Source: a virus
Virus record (IMG/VR): IMGVR_UViG_3300033153_005134
Coordinates: 1 to 38,451 of that record
Strand: one strand, 5' to 3'
Length of the DNA: 38,451 bases
This document shows positions 1 through 8,135 of the stretch, piece after piece (position 1 is the first letter of the stretch; each line of letters begins with the position of its first letter). Below the pieces are notes generated by a model. It saw only the letters and a list, made by a program, of their open reading frames with translations. It did no database searches and had not been told where the DNA came from. Position numbers and translations under genes: made by a program.

Positions 1-6
1 TTTGAT

Positions 7-459
7 ATGTCACAATGTCCTAGTGGACATGAATTTTATAATAAATATCTTGTAGAGGTATTTCCAGAGCTTGTTGTACAAGAAAAAATCAAACAAGCAA
101 AAGAATATTTACTAGAAGTAACTCAAAACGAATATTTTATTAAAGAAAGACCAGAACAAGTTACAATGGCAATTGAAATTTTATCCTTATTTGATTCAAA
201 ACTAACTGATGATTGGTTGGCAATGTGTGATGATGAATTTAATATTTTTGAAGAAGATGAATATGGGATGGTAACAAATGCTGAATGTCCAATATGCACA
301 ATGAAACATATAAAGCAAAAAGACCTGCTCAAATATGTTGTAAATGAAAATAAACTTAATAAAGAAACACTAGAAAAAGAAATTAGAGAGAGATATAAAA
401 ACTATGACGAATTTAGAGAAGAACAATATCCGACAAGGAAAAAATCTAAAAGCAGTTAA
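7..459 (+). CDS. Hypothetical protein with CPxGH and CPxC motifs
   Basis: I do not recognise this 150-residue protein. It is acidic and probably mostly helical. A CPSGH motif lies at residues 4-8 and a CPIC motif near residue 95, which together could form one zinc site; the C-terminus is Lys/Glu-rich. The frame is open back to base 1, so the true start may lie outside the window and the protein may be longer. Its 3' end overlaps the radical SAM gene by 56 bases, so the two are probably co-transcribed and translationally coupled. A partnership with that enzyme is inference from position only. Confidence 0.6.
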   Translation: MSQCPSGHEFYNKYLVEVFPELVVQEKIKQAKEYLLEVTQNEYFIKERPEQVTMAIEILSLFDSKLTDDWLAMCDDEFNIFEEDEYGMVTNAECPICTMKHIKQKDLLKYVVNENKLNKETLEKEIRERYKNYDEFREEQYPTRKKSKSS

Positions 460-1447
460 ATCACCAAACTACAATTATATATTTGATAAAGAAAGTGGTC
501 TTTTTATGCGTTGGGGAAAGAACTTTAATGATGACCCAAATATGTCTCCATTTGGTTGTGAAATTGCAGACATTGAGATTTCAACCATTTGTAGTGGTGT
601 AGATAAAAAGGTATGTCAGTTTTGCTATAAAAGCAATACATCTATTGGTAAGAACATGAATCTTAATACATTTAAAACTGTATTTAAAAATCTCCCAACA
701 AATTTAACACAAATTGCATTTGGGATTGGTGACATAGATGCCAACCCTGATATTTGGAAAATATTCAATCATTGTAGAAAAAACGATATTTCTTCAAATA
801 TAACAATTAATGGTGATAGAATGACAATGGATGACTACAAAAATTTAGTAAAATATTGTGGTGCTGTTGCTGTTAGTAGATATAACCCAAAAGACATTTG
901 TTATAACGCTGTTAAAACATTAACGGATATGGGATTAAAACAAACAAATATCCATATGCTTCTGTCAAAGGAAACTTTGAATGATGTAATGGAACTTATT
1001 GATGACATCGAAACAGATGGGCGTTTAGAAAACTTAAACGCTGTTGTATTTCTGTCTTTGAAAACTAAAGGTAGAGGGGAAAGATTTAACAGGTTGTCAG
1101 ATAAAGATTTTTCTGACATTGTAAAAATCTTAGAAGAGAGAGGTATAAGTTATGGATTTGATAGTTGTACAGCTTCAAAATATATAGATGTATCGAAAAA
1201 AGTAATGTCAAAAGAAAGGGCAGATATGGTAGAAACATTTAGTGAACCATGTGAGTCTGGATTATTTTCTATTTATATCAATGTTGATGGTTGTGCCTTC
1301 CCATGTTCATTTACTGAAACTGGTGATGGGATTGACCTAACAAAAATAAATGATTTTATGTTTGATGTTTGGTATAATAAGAATATAATATTTTGGCGTG
1401 AAAAATTATTAGACAATAAACGAGCTTGTCCAGTTTATTGCATATGA
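404..1447 (+). CDS. Radical SAM protein with SPASM/twitch-like C-terminus
   Basis: This 347-residue protein looks like a radical S-adenosylmethionine enzyme. The candidate iron-sulfur cluster cysteines are C63, C71 and C74 (spacing Cx7CxxC, followed by Tyr), wider than the usual CxxxCxxC. They sit after a conserved-looking stretch, EIADIEIST. The middle has the alternating strand/helix pattern of a partial TIM barrel, for example IAFGIGD near residue 105 and GAVAVS. The C-terminal third holds six cysteines (DSC, EPC, DGC, PC, AC, YC) in the order expected of a SPASM or twitch auxiliary-cluster domain. The ATG at 404 has a purine-rich GAGAGAG upstream and overlaps the preceding gene; the ORF ends by overlapping the next reading frame. 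The substrate is unknown. SPASM enzymes often modify peptides or proteins, but nothing here fixes the target. Confidence 0.8.
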   Translation: MTNLEKNNIRQGKNLKAVKSPNYNYIFDKESGLFMRWGKNFNDDPNMSPFGCEIADIEISTICSGVDKKVCQFCYKSNTSIGKNMNLNTFKTVFKNLPTNLTQIAFGIGDIDANPDIWKIFNHCRKNDISSNITINGDRMTMDDYKNLVKYCGAVAVSRYNPKDICYNAVKTLTDMGLKQTNIHMLLSKETLNDVMELIDDIETDGRLENLNAVVFLSLKTKGRGERFNRLSDKDFSDIVKILEERGISYGFDSCTASKYIDVSKKVMSKERADMVETFSEPCESGLFSIYINVDGCAFPCSFTETGDGIDLTKINDFMFDVWYNKNIIFWREKLLDNKRACPVYCI

Positions 1448-1464
1448 ACAATCAAGGAGAAAAA

Positions 1465-2601
1465 TTGAATAAATTTAAAGTAGTATTGGTTTTATTAGCT
1501 TTCTTATTTGTTGGGGTTGCTTGTGCATCAACATCAGTTGTTAATGTAGATGAAATTGTATCGGCAACACTTACTGCAAGTGCTGATGTCATAGTCGTAC
1601 CAACCGTAACAGAAGAGCCAACAGAAGTGGTTATATCACCAACTTTGGTGGTTAATCCAACTGAAGAAATTGCACCAGAACCAACCGAAAATGTATTGCC
1701 ACCTGACGTTTTATGCAATCAGTTTGAATTTTATATTGATATAACTATTCCTGATGATATGTATGTTAAAGCAGGTTCTAATTTTGAAAAAATATGGCGA
1801 ATTAAAAATGTTGGAGAATGTACTTGGCAACCATATTTTGAAATCACATACATATCTGGTTCAGAATTGGGATATGAAAAATCATTAATTGGTGTAGAAG
1901 TAAAACCAAATGAATTTTTTGAGGTTTCAGTTGAATTAACAGCACCAGAAGAAGTTGGATTTTATAAAACTTGGTTTATGCTTCAAGACCCATATGGCGA
2001 TAATAGAGCAGAATATTCTGGTTTCTTTGAAATTGGAAATTTGAATAAGCCATTTTATGTTAGTTTTTATGTTCCCGAAGATGAAACAATACATATTATA
2101 AGTCCTTCTGAAACAGGAACTCTTTCTGCATATAGTAACAGATATTATGGACTATATGTGGGTTCATTTGATGATGGAGAACCACTTCAAGCTTTTGCTA
2201 AATTTAATTTATCAAGCGTACAATCACACGGAAATGTTATTGATGTATTTTTTACATTTCCAAATAATACATATTATGGTAACGCTTGGAAACATAATTG
2301 CCTTAATGCATTGTCTGGTGAATACTTTAATCCTGATTGGAACACCTTATATTCTAATGATTATTGGGATATATATAGTGAAAATTCACCAGATGCTTAT
2401 ATTACATGGTGTAATTCAACCGAATTAGCGACACATAATTTTTCATCTGAAGAATTATACAGTCTAGTAAGACAAGCTGTTCGTAACGGTGAAAGAACAA
2501 TTCAATTTAAATTTGCCTTTGATGAACTTGAAAATGGAACTTCACAAATGGATTACATTGAAATGCATGATATTCAACTTTGGATTATTGTTAAGTATTA
2601 A
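1465..2601 (+). CDS. Lipoprotein with NBR1-type Ig domain
   Basis: This is a predicted exported lipoprotein of 378 residues. I chose the TTG at 1465 because AAGGAG lies five bases upstream and the product then starts directly with a signal peptide: MNKFK, a hydrophobic core, then VGVAC with the lipid-attachment Cys at residue 20. Longer readings from 1426 or 1444 add only a hydrophilic leader. A Thr/Pro/Glu/Val-rich linker follows (about residues 40-85). Then comes an Ig-like domain with the NBR1 pattern (IPDDMYVKAGSNFEKIWRI, then NVGECTW). The C-terminal half has a DNRLRE/jelly-roll flavour (AFAKFNLSSV). It would be displayed on the cell surface. It is probably a host-derived accessory gene; superinfection exclusion or envelope alteration are possible roles, both unproven. 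Confidence 0.75.
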   Translation: MNKFKVVLVLLAFLFVGVACASTSVVNVDEIVSATLTASADVIVVPTVTEEPTEVVISPTLVVNPTEEIAPEPTENVLPPDVLCNQFEFYIDITIPDDMYVKAGSNFEKIWRIKNVGECTWQPYFEITYISGSELGYEKSLIGVEVKPNEFFEVSVELTAPEEVGFYKTWFMLQDPYGDNRAEYSGFFEIGNLNKPFYVSFYVPEDETIHIISPSETGTLSAYSNRYYGLYVGSFDDGEPLQAFAKFNLSSVQSHGNVIDVFFTFPNNTYYGNAWKHNCLNALSGEYFNPDWNTLYSNDYWDIYSENSPDAYITWCNSTELATHNFSSEELYSLVRQAVRNGERTIQFKFAFDELENGTSQMDYIEMHDIQLWIIVKY

Positions 2602-2618
2602 AATTATAAACTAATATT

Positions 2619-3947
2619 ATGAAAAATAAAACAATACTCGTTTTAGTATTATTGGTTTTATCTCTGTTTGCACTTGGAATCTCAAGTGCAACAGAGCCTA
2701 TTACAAACTATGATTATTGGATTGGTATAAATAGATTAATTGACATATTTGTTGATACAAATTATGCAACTGGTCTTGATGTATCAAAACATCGTGGTGA
2801 ATTAACATGGAATTTTGAGGATGAAAGAATTGTTGAAATTATTGATTTTGTAATAATAAGGGCAGGTTATGTCGGTTATGAATCTGGTGAAATTGTAACA
2901 GATGAACAATTTGAAGCAAGTTATAATTTCTTAGAACAACATCCAAATGTATTGCGTGGAACATACTGGTATCATAGCTCACATGAAACTTGGGAAAAAC
3001 AATATGATTACTTTGTTTCAATAATGCAAGATAAAGACTTTGATTTTATTGCATTAGATTTTGAAGAAATTTATAATGATATGAATGATGATTTTGGAGA
3101 AGCTACTAAAGATTTTTTATTGGCATTACAAAAAGAGTATCCAAATAAAAAAGTATTTATTTATACACATCAACATCACTATAATGATTGGCTTGGTAAA
3201 TATCCAGAATTAGCATCTTTTCCATATTGGAGTGCCGATTATCCAACAGAATATTGGCATCACCTACACCAGTGGTCAATGCAGAATTGGATTACAAAAA
3301 GACTGAACTACAAGAATCCACCTGTACCGAAAGCAAGAATGGAAGATGATTGGGATATTTGGCAGTTTGGTGATAAAACTGGAATGGGTGAAATTCTGGG
3401 AATGGAAACCTTGAATGTTGATATAAACAGGTCAAGATTAATGTATAATGATTTTGTTAGTTTTATTGGAGTTCCTAATAGATGGAACATTGAATATACT
3501 GACACACAAATCATTAAGGCGTTTCCAGAAAAAAGGCTTGAAACCATGCATCCAGAATTGGCTCAGATTTACTTAGAGCATGAAACACAAGAAGAAGGGT
3601 GTAGTTATCTTTTGATTGATAGATTATATTTATGTGTTGATGGTTTTCCATGTGAAATTACCATAGAATATAATACAATGAAAAATAATAATGTGGCTTT
3701 CATTGAAAATAACTTATATTTACGGTCAGATAGGCTTAGCACAACCTACAATCAAGTTGTTGAGGAAAGACACAGTATTGATACTTTAGGGGTTTTTGTA
3801 GGCGAAGATGCTAGTAATATTCAAATGTACCAAATGGAATATGAAGGTATTAGGTTTGAAGACAGATATTTCGTATTATATTTAGAATATCCAGCCAATG
3901 TTAAATCAGAAGTTTTAATATGTGAAGTGGGTGGGGTTGATGGTTAA
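2619..3947 (+). CDS. Secreted GH25 muramidase (candidate endolysin)
   Basis: A glycoside hydrolase family 25 lysozyme that would cleave the MurNAc-GlcNAc bond of peptidoglycan. An N-terminal signal peptide (MKNKT, then a Leu/Val core up to about residue 24) is followed by the GH25 fold. Family signatures are GLDVSKHRG with D54, IIRAGY, the catalytic DFE pair D147/E149 in FIALDFEE, FIYTHQ, and the late DIWQFGD and VDINRSR strands. At 442 residues it is longer than a bare GH25 domain (about 200). The last 140 residues are an unrecognised domain that may bind the cell wall. No clear ribosome-binding site precedes the ATG, so it may be translated by coupling to the lipoprotein gene 17 bases upstream. 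A signal peptide implies Sec export rather than holin-dependent release. Confidence 0.88.
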   Translation: MKNKTILVLVLLVLSLFALGISSATEPITNYDYWIGINRLIDIFVDTNYATGLDVSKHRGELTWNFEDERIVEIIDFVIIRAGYVGYESGEIVTDEQFEASYNFLEQHPNVLRGTYWYHSSHETWEKQYDYFVSIMQDKDFDFIALDFEEIYNDMNDDFGEATKDFLLALQKEYPNKKVFIYTHQHHYNDWLGKYPELASFPYWSADYPTEYWHHLHQWSMQNWITKRLNYKNPPVPKARMEDDWDIWQFGDKTGMGEILGMETLNVDINRSRLMYNDFVSFIGVPNRWNIEYTDTQIIKAFPEKRLETMHPELAQIYLEHETQEEGCSYLLIDRLYLCVDGFPCEITIEYNTMKNNNVAFIENNLYLRSDRLSTTYNQVVEERHSIDTLGVFVGEDASNIQMYQMEYEGIRFEDRYFVLYLEYPANVKSEVLICEVGGVDG

Positions 3948-3963
3948 AATTAAGGGGAATTCA

Positions 3964-4443
3964 ATGAAAAAACGAATATGCAAAACTTGTGGTAAGGTCT
4001 TTAAACCAAGCAGTGGACACTTAAATTGTTGGAAATGCAGACATGAAAAATCAAAAATTGAATGTCCTAAATGTGGTAAAAAAATGCAAAGAAAATCTAA
4101 GATATGTCATAGCTGTAGAATGCGATTACTGATTGGTAAAGATAATCCAAATTGGAAAGGTGGTAAAACAAATCATAACGGATATAAGATGATACACTGT
4201 GTTGACCACCCAAGAGTAACTGGCAAGACCAGCAAATATATAATGGAACATATATTGGTTATGGAAGAATATCTTAGAAGATGCCTAGTTGAAGATGAGC
4301 ATGTGCATCACAAAAACGGAATAAAGAATGATAATCGCATAGAAAATTTAGAGCTTTGGACAACAAATCATCCAACTGGATGCAGAGTAGAAGACTTATC
4401 AAAATGGGCTTATAAAATTATAGAAAAATATGGGGCTGTTTAG
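3964..4443 (+). CDS. HNH endonuclease with N-terminal zinc ribbons
   Basis: This 159-residue protein has two or three CxxC pairs at its N-terminus (CKTCGK, CWKC, CPKCGKK, CHSC), forming zinc ribbons that probably bind DNA. An NPNWKGG motif follows. The C-terminal HNH nuclease core shows the HNH_3-like pattern EHILVMEEYL...HVHHKNGIKNDNR..NLELW. The start at 3964 is preferred over a GTG at 3922 because AAGGGG sits six bases upstream and it avoids overlap with the GH25 gene. Such free-standing HNH genes are usually mobile homing endonucleases. No intron or interrupted gene is evident beside it. Confidence 0.88.
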   Translation: MKKRICKTCGKVFKPSSGHLNCWKCRHEKSKIECPKCGKKMQRKSKICHSCRMRLLIGKDNPNWKGGKTNHNGYKMIHCVDHPRVTGKTSKYIMEHILVMEEYLRRCLVEDEHVHHKNGIKNDNRIENLELWTTNHPTGCRVEDLSKWAYKIIEKYGAV

Positions 4444-4459
4444 AATCGACTGTTTTCAA

Positions 4460-4491
4460 TCATGCGGATTTCGTTATTGATTTCCGCATGA
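4460..4491 (+). promoter_or_regulatory. Perfect inverted repeat 3' of the HNH gene
   Basis: Nine-base arms TCATGCGGA and TCCGCATGA (4460-4468 and 4483-4491) flank a 14-base AT-rich loop. No T-run follows, so it is not a classical intrinsic terminator. It could be an mRNA 3' hairpin of the upstream unit or an operator for the promoter about 50 bases downstream. Confidence 0.5.
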
Positions 4492-4510
4492 ATGTAAATG
4501 AAATCAGGAC

Positions 4511-4534
4511 AAGGGAGCATTACCCTTCAGCTCC
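4511..4534 (+). promoter_or_regulatory. Two mutually exclusive small hairpins upstream of promoter
   Basis: AAGGG (4511-4515) can pair with CCCTT (4523-4527), and the overlapping GGAGC (4514-4518) can pair with GCTCC (4530-4534). The two structures cannot form together. The element ends five bases before the -35 box of the plus-strand promoter, so it may be an operator or the tail of a read-through transcript. The role is inferred from position. Confidence 0.3.
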
Positions 4535-4538
4535 ACTA

Positions 4539-4567
4539 TTGATTTTCTTAAAGCAATATGATATAAT
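4539..4567 (+). promoter_or_regulatory. Sigma-70-type promoter with extended -10
   Basis: A -35 box TTGATT (4539-4544), a 17-base spacer and a perfect -10 box TATAAT (4562-4567) preceded by TGA, which makes an extended -10. Transcription would start near 4574, leaving a leader of about 67 bases with a small CACAA/TTGTG hairpin (4576-4589) before the AAGGAG site of the first nucleotide-operon gene. It is the best promoter I can see in the window. Confidence 0.75.
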
Positions 4568-4640
4568 TAATATATCACAAAATCTTGTGTAAATACAGGA
4601 ATAGAATTTTTAGATATAAGCAAGAACAAGGAGAAAAAAA

Positions 4641-4892
4641 ATGACAGAAAAAAAAATTAGGCAGTTACTTGCATATCCAATTGACCTAGAAGGATGTTCA
4701 AGATGTGGGGAATCACACAAAAATTTAGTTTTTAAAGAATTTATAAACCCACAGATTGTTGGCAAAGATGAAGAAAATCCAGATTATGTTTTTAATCATT
4801 GGGTTATGTGTCCAAACACAAATGAGCCTATTATGATAGCCTTAGATGTAAGTGTTAAAGATGGCACAGAAATACATGAAAGAGAGTTATAA
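4641..4892 (+). CDS. Small CxxC protein, first gene of nucleotide operon
   Basis: An 83-residue protein I cannot name. It has a CSRCG motif at residues 19-23 and a further Cys near residue 57 (VMCPNTNEP), so a small zinc-binding fold is possible. It is preceded by AAGGAG with a seven-base spacer and lies downstream of the strong promoter. The GTG of the next gene follows its stop codon directly, so it is part of the nucleotide-metabolism operon. No role in that pathway can be read from the sequence. Confidence 0.7.
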   Translation: MTEKKIRQLLAYPIDLEGCSRCGESHKNLVFKEFINPQIVGKDEENPDYVFNHWVMCPNTNEPIMIALDVSVKDGTEIHEREL

Positions 4893-5189
4893 GTGAAAAC
4901 AAAAAGAAAAAGAATAATCTCTGATGGGAAATTATATCTTTTTGACAAATTAAAATTAACAGATGATATTACCATAGCAAAAGACTATGGTATTTTTGCT
5001 GGATTAAATTGTTTGTTAGCAAGTAAAAAGTTTGGCACTAAATTTCATATAACAAAAACAATTTCCATTGACGGAATATTCGATTCAAGATTTGAAATGC
5101 AAATTGGTGGTATTAGAGGTTTTATAAATAAAATCCTATTAAAACTAATTAGATTTCTTGATTCACAAAGAAGGGATATTGAAAAATGA
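4893..5189 (+). CDS. Hypothetical basic protein (GTG start)
   Basis: A 98-residue basic protein with no motif I recognise. It has a Lys/Arg-rich N-terminus, a short Gly-containing hydrophobic stretch (DYGIFAGLNCLLA) and a C-terminal IGGIRGFINKILLKL segment that could be an amphipathic helix. It starts at GTG immediately after the preceding stop codon and ends overlapping the ATG of the guanylate-kinase-like gene (ATGA), which supports translational coupling. Confidence 0.65.
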   Translation: MKTKRKRIISDGKLYLFDKLKLTDDITIAKDYGIFAGLNCLLASKKFGTKFHITKTISIDGIFDSRFEMQIGGIRGFINKILLKLIRFLDSQRRDIEK

Positions 5190-5722
5190 TAGTTTTAATC
5201 GGTGAATCCGCTGGTGGTAAATCCACACTAGAAACAATAATTAGCAACGACTATGGATACAATAAAATTATATCACATACAACTAGACCAATGAGAAAGG
5301 GTGAGATTAGTGGTGAAGCATATCACTTTGTTTCTGAAGAACAATTTGATATTTTAAAATCAAATAACGCTTTTGCAGAATTTACAAAATATCGTGAATG
5401 GCAATATGGCATTCTTTCAGATAATTGTCAAGATAATAAATCTGTTGTAGTGGTAGAACCAACTGGATACAGACAAATACAAACACATAAAAATCTAAAA
5501 CCAATGGCATTTCATATTAACGTTGATATTAGGGAAAGACTTATAAGGCTAATAAGGCGTGGTGATGATTTGATGGAATGCTTTAGACGAATTTTCTCAG
5601 ACCAAGGGGCATTTAATGGAATCGAAAATTTAGTTGATTTTATTGTTGATAATGAAAAAAGAGAACCTGAAGTTATTGCTAAAGCAATAGTAACATTATA
5701 TGAAGGAGTAATGACAACTTGA
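5186..5722 (+). CDS. Guanylate-kinase-like nucleotide kinase
   Basis: This 178-residue P-loop kinase resembles guanylate kinase, which phosphorylates (d)GMP to (d)GDP with ATP. It has the P-loop GESAGGKST at residues 6-14, then HTTRPMRKGE and AYHF, the GMP-binding signatures of the family, and YREWQYG in the place of the family's Y-x-G-x-x-YG. The second half (FHINVDIRERLIRLIRRGDD) corresponds to the lid and adenine-binding region and diverges more. Phages use such enzymes to raise the dGTP supply or to make modified nucleotides. It overlaps both neighbours by four bases and precedes the ribonucleotide reductase, consistent with dNTP production. The exact nucleotide substrate is not certain. 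Confidence 0.82.
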   Translation: MIVLIGESAGGKSTLETIISNDYGYNKIISHTTRPMRKGEISGEAYHFVSEEQFDILKSNNAFAEFTKYREWQYGILSDNCQDNKSVVVVEPTGYRQIQTHKNLKPMAFHINVDIRERLIRLIRRGDDLMECFRRIFSDQGAFNGIENLVDFIVDNEKREPEVIAKAIVTLYEGVMTT

Positions 5723-7689
5723 GAGAACAAACAATAGATATTAGACCATTCAAACTATCAGAAACCTTTCTTGAAACATATAAACAAGTCAAACCAAAAT
5801 TTGGATTTAACGGGCTTGGTGAATTTGTTTTTTATAGAACATATTCAAGAATAAAGGATGATGGTACAAAAGAACAATGGTGGGAAGTTTGCAGAAGAGT
5901 TGTTGAATGGACTTTTACAAAACAAAAAGAATGGATTAATCAATATAAGCTTGGATGGGATAATTTAAAGGCACAAAAAACAGCCAAAGAAATGTATGAT
6001 AGAATGTTCAATTTTAAATGGCTACCCCCTGGACGTGGACTTTGGGCTGCAGGAACAGCAATTACTGAAGACAGAAAACTTTATTCTGCTCTAAATAATT
6101 GCTCTTTTGTTTCAACAGAAAACTTAAAAGACGACTTAGCAAAACCATTTGAATTTCTTATGGATATGTCAATGCTTGGTGTCGGTGTAGGATTTGATGT
6201 AAAGGGTGCTGAAAAAATAAAAATTAAAAAACCAATAAAAACAGACTATACCTATTCAATACCAGATACAAGAGAGGGGTGGGTGGAATCTTTAAGAATA
6301 TTACTTGAGTCTTATTTTCTTGGTACTGATTATGTAAGTTTTGATTATTCACTTATTAGAAATGCTGGTGAACCGATTAAAGGATTCGGTGGAATATCTG
6401 CTGGATATAAACCTCTCAAAGATATGCACACCACTCTTAGAAAAATTCTTAACAAAGAGATTGGAAAAGACATTAGAGAAACAACAATTGTTGATATTAT
6501 GAATGTTGTTGGAGTTGCTGTTATTGCTGGAAACACAAGGCGTACAGCAGAAATAGCCTTTGGTTCATCTGACGAATTTATTAATCTTAAAAATTATAAA
6601 AAAAATCCACAAAGAAGTGCTTGGAGTTGGGCAAGTAACAACTCAATTTTTGGTAAACTTGGTCAAAGCTATAAAGATATAGCAAAAAGAATTGCAGAAA
6701 ATGGTGAGCCAGGAATTTATTGGCTGGATAACGCACAAAAATATTCAAGAATGGGTGATGAAACATGGAAAGACCATAGAGCAAGTGGTGGTAATCCATG
6801 CCTAGAACAAACACTTGAATCTTATGAGTTATGTTGTCTTGTTTCTATATTCTTACCACATCATGATAGCCTAGAAGATTTTAAACATACACTAAAATAT
6901 GCATATATGTATGCAAAAACAGTAACTTTATGTGAAACCCATTGGGCTGAAACAAATAGAGTTATGCTTAGAAATAGAAGAATTGGAACAAGTGTTGGTG
7001 GCGTTGCAGAATTTATTGATAGCAACGGAATACATACCCTTAAAGGTTGGCTTGAAGAGGGATACAAAACTGTACAACAATATGATGAGATTTATAGTGA
7101 TTGGTTAGCAGTTCCTAAAAGTATAAAAACAACAAGTGTAAAACCAGATGGTTCAGTAAGTTTGCTTGCTGGTACATCCCCAGGAATCCACTTCCCAGAA
7201 GCTCAATTCTATAATAGAAGGGTCAGATTCGCCAAAAGTAGCAGGTATACAGAGCTTTTAAAGAAAGCTGGCTATAATATTGAACAAGTAGAGAATCAAG
7301 CGGATACAGTCGTTGCTTCATTCCCTGTGAAGTTTAGAAATAATATTCGTAGTGTTAGGGATGTTTCTATGTGGGAACAACTTGAAATAGCTTCATTTGT
7401 TCAAAAATATTGGGCTGATAATCAGGTTAGTTGCACAATTACCTTTGGCAAAGAAGAAGCTAATCAGATTGAACAAGCTTTAAACTTATATCAATATAAA
7501 CTAAAGGGTATTTCAATGCTACCACTTCTTGAGGAAGGGGCTTACGCCCAAATGCCATATGAAAAAATTAGTGAAAAAGAGTACAAAAAAATGTCTTCAA
7601 AACTCAAAACAATCAATTGGCATAAGGGTGAGGTTGAAGATGCAATCCCAGAACAATATTGTACAACAGATTATTGTGAGGTAAAATAA
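5719..7689 (+). CDS. rtpR: Adenosylcobalamin-dependent (class II) ribonucleotide reductase
   Basis: A monomeric class II ribonucleotide reductase that reduces ribonucleoside triphosphates using adenosylcobalamin. It has NNCSF with C128, one of the active-site redox cysteines. The loop NPCLEQ holds catalytic N359, C361 and E363, followed exactly eleven residues later by C372, the second redox cysteine (compare C408 and C419 of the Lactobacillus enzyme). At the C-terminus C648-x4-C653 forms the swinging-arm pair. PPGRGLWAAG and GGVAEF also match the family. At 656 residues it is slightly shorter than the roughly 740-residue Lactobacillus enzyme. The start is TTG, overlapping the kinase stop codon (TTGA), with AAGGAG ten bases upstream. 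It lets the phage make dNTPs with or without oxygen, provided the host supplies B12. Confidence 0.95.
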   Translation: MREQTIDIRPFKLSETFLETYKQVKPKFGFNGLGEFVFYRTYSRIKDDGTKEQWWEVCRRVVEWTFTKQKEWINQYKLGWDNLKAQKTAKEMYDRMFNFKWLPPGRGLWAAGTAITEDRKLYSALNNCSFVSTENLKDDLAKPFEFLMDMSMLGVGVGFDVKGAEKIKIKKPIKTDYTYSIPDTREGWVESLRILLESYFLGTDYVSFDYSLIRNAGEPIKGFGGISAGYKPLKDMHTTLRKILNKEIGKDIRETTIVDIMNVVGVAVIAGNTRRTAEIAFGSSDEFINLKNYKKNPQRSAWSWASNNSIFGKLGQSYKDIAKRIAENGEPGIYWLDNAQKYSRMGDETWKDHRASGGNPCLEQTLESYELCCLVSIFLPHHDSLEDFKHTLKYAYMYAKTVTLCETHWAETNRVMLRNRRIGTSVGGVAEFIDSNGIHTLKGWLEEGYKTVQQYDEIYSDWLAVPKSIKTTSVKPDGSVSLLAGTSPGIHFPEAQFYNRRVRFAKSSRYTELLKKAGYNIEQVENQADTVVASFPVKFRNNIRSVRDVSMWEQLEIASFVQKYWADNQVSCTITFGKEEANQIEQALNLYQYKLKGISMLPLLEEGAYAQMPYEKISEKEYKKMSSKLKTINWHKGEVEDAIPEQYCTTDYCEVK

Positions 7690-7696
7690 GAGTGTT

Positions 7697-8134
7697 ATGA
7701 GAGAATTAGTAGATATAAAAATAAAATATTTTAATCAAAATTGTAATATTCAAAAAATTGAAATTGGCGATTGGATTGACCTTCGTTCTTCTATTACAGT
7801 GAGACTTGTAAAAGGTGAGCATATCTTAATTCCATTGGGTGTGGCTATGGAATTACCATATGGATATGAAGCACACATCCTTCCAAGAAGTTCTACTTTT
7901 AGAACATATGGTCTTGTACTTATAAACGGAATGGGAGTTGTTGATGAATCATATTGCGGTGATAGTGACCAGTGGTATTTTAATGCATTTGCCACAATGG
8001 ATACAGTAGTGCATGAAGGTGACAGAATAGCACAATTCAGAATAATTAAAAAACAACCATTTATTACTTTTTATGAAGTTGATAAACTAAACAATCCTGA
8101 TAGAAATGGGTTTGGTTCTACAGGTATCAAATGA
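7697..8134 (+). CDS. dut: dUTPase (dUTP diphosphatase)
   Basis: A trimeric-type dUTP pyrophosphatase that hydrolyses dUTP to dUMP and PPi, limiting uracil in DNA and feeding dTMP synthesis. At 145 residues it has the usual length. The family motifs appear in order: PLGVAMELP near residue 46, PRSSTF (63-68), NGMGVVDESYCG with the water-activating D83, GDRIAQF (108-114) and the C-terminal arm RNGFGSTG (136-143). The gene starts seven bases after the RNR stop codon, has a weak ribosome-binding site, and is probably co-expressed with RNR and the kinase. Confidence 0.95.
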   Translation: MRELVDIKIKYFNQNCNIQKIEIGDWIDLRSSITVRLVKGEHILIPLGVAMELPYGYEAHILPRSSTFRTYGLVLINGMGVVDESYCGDSDQWYFNAFATMDTVVHEGDRIAQFRIIKKQPFITFYEVDKLNNPDRNGFGSTGIK

Positions 8135-8135
8135 A

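Noticed and set aside
3964-4534. HNH gene plus structured DNA downstream as a group I intron.
   Set aside because: No flanking exon halves or intron core motifs are seen, and neither neighbour looks interrupted.
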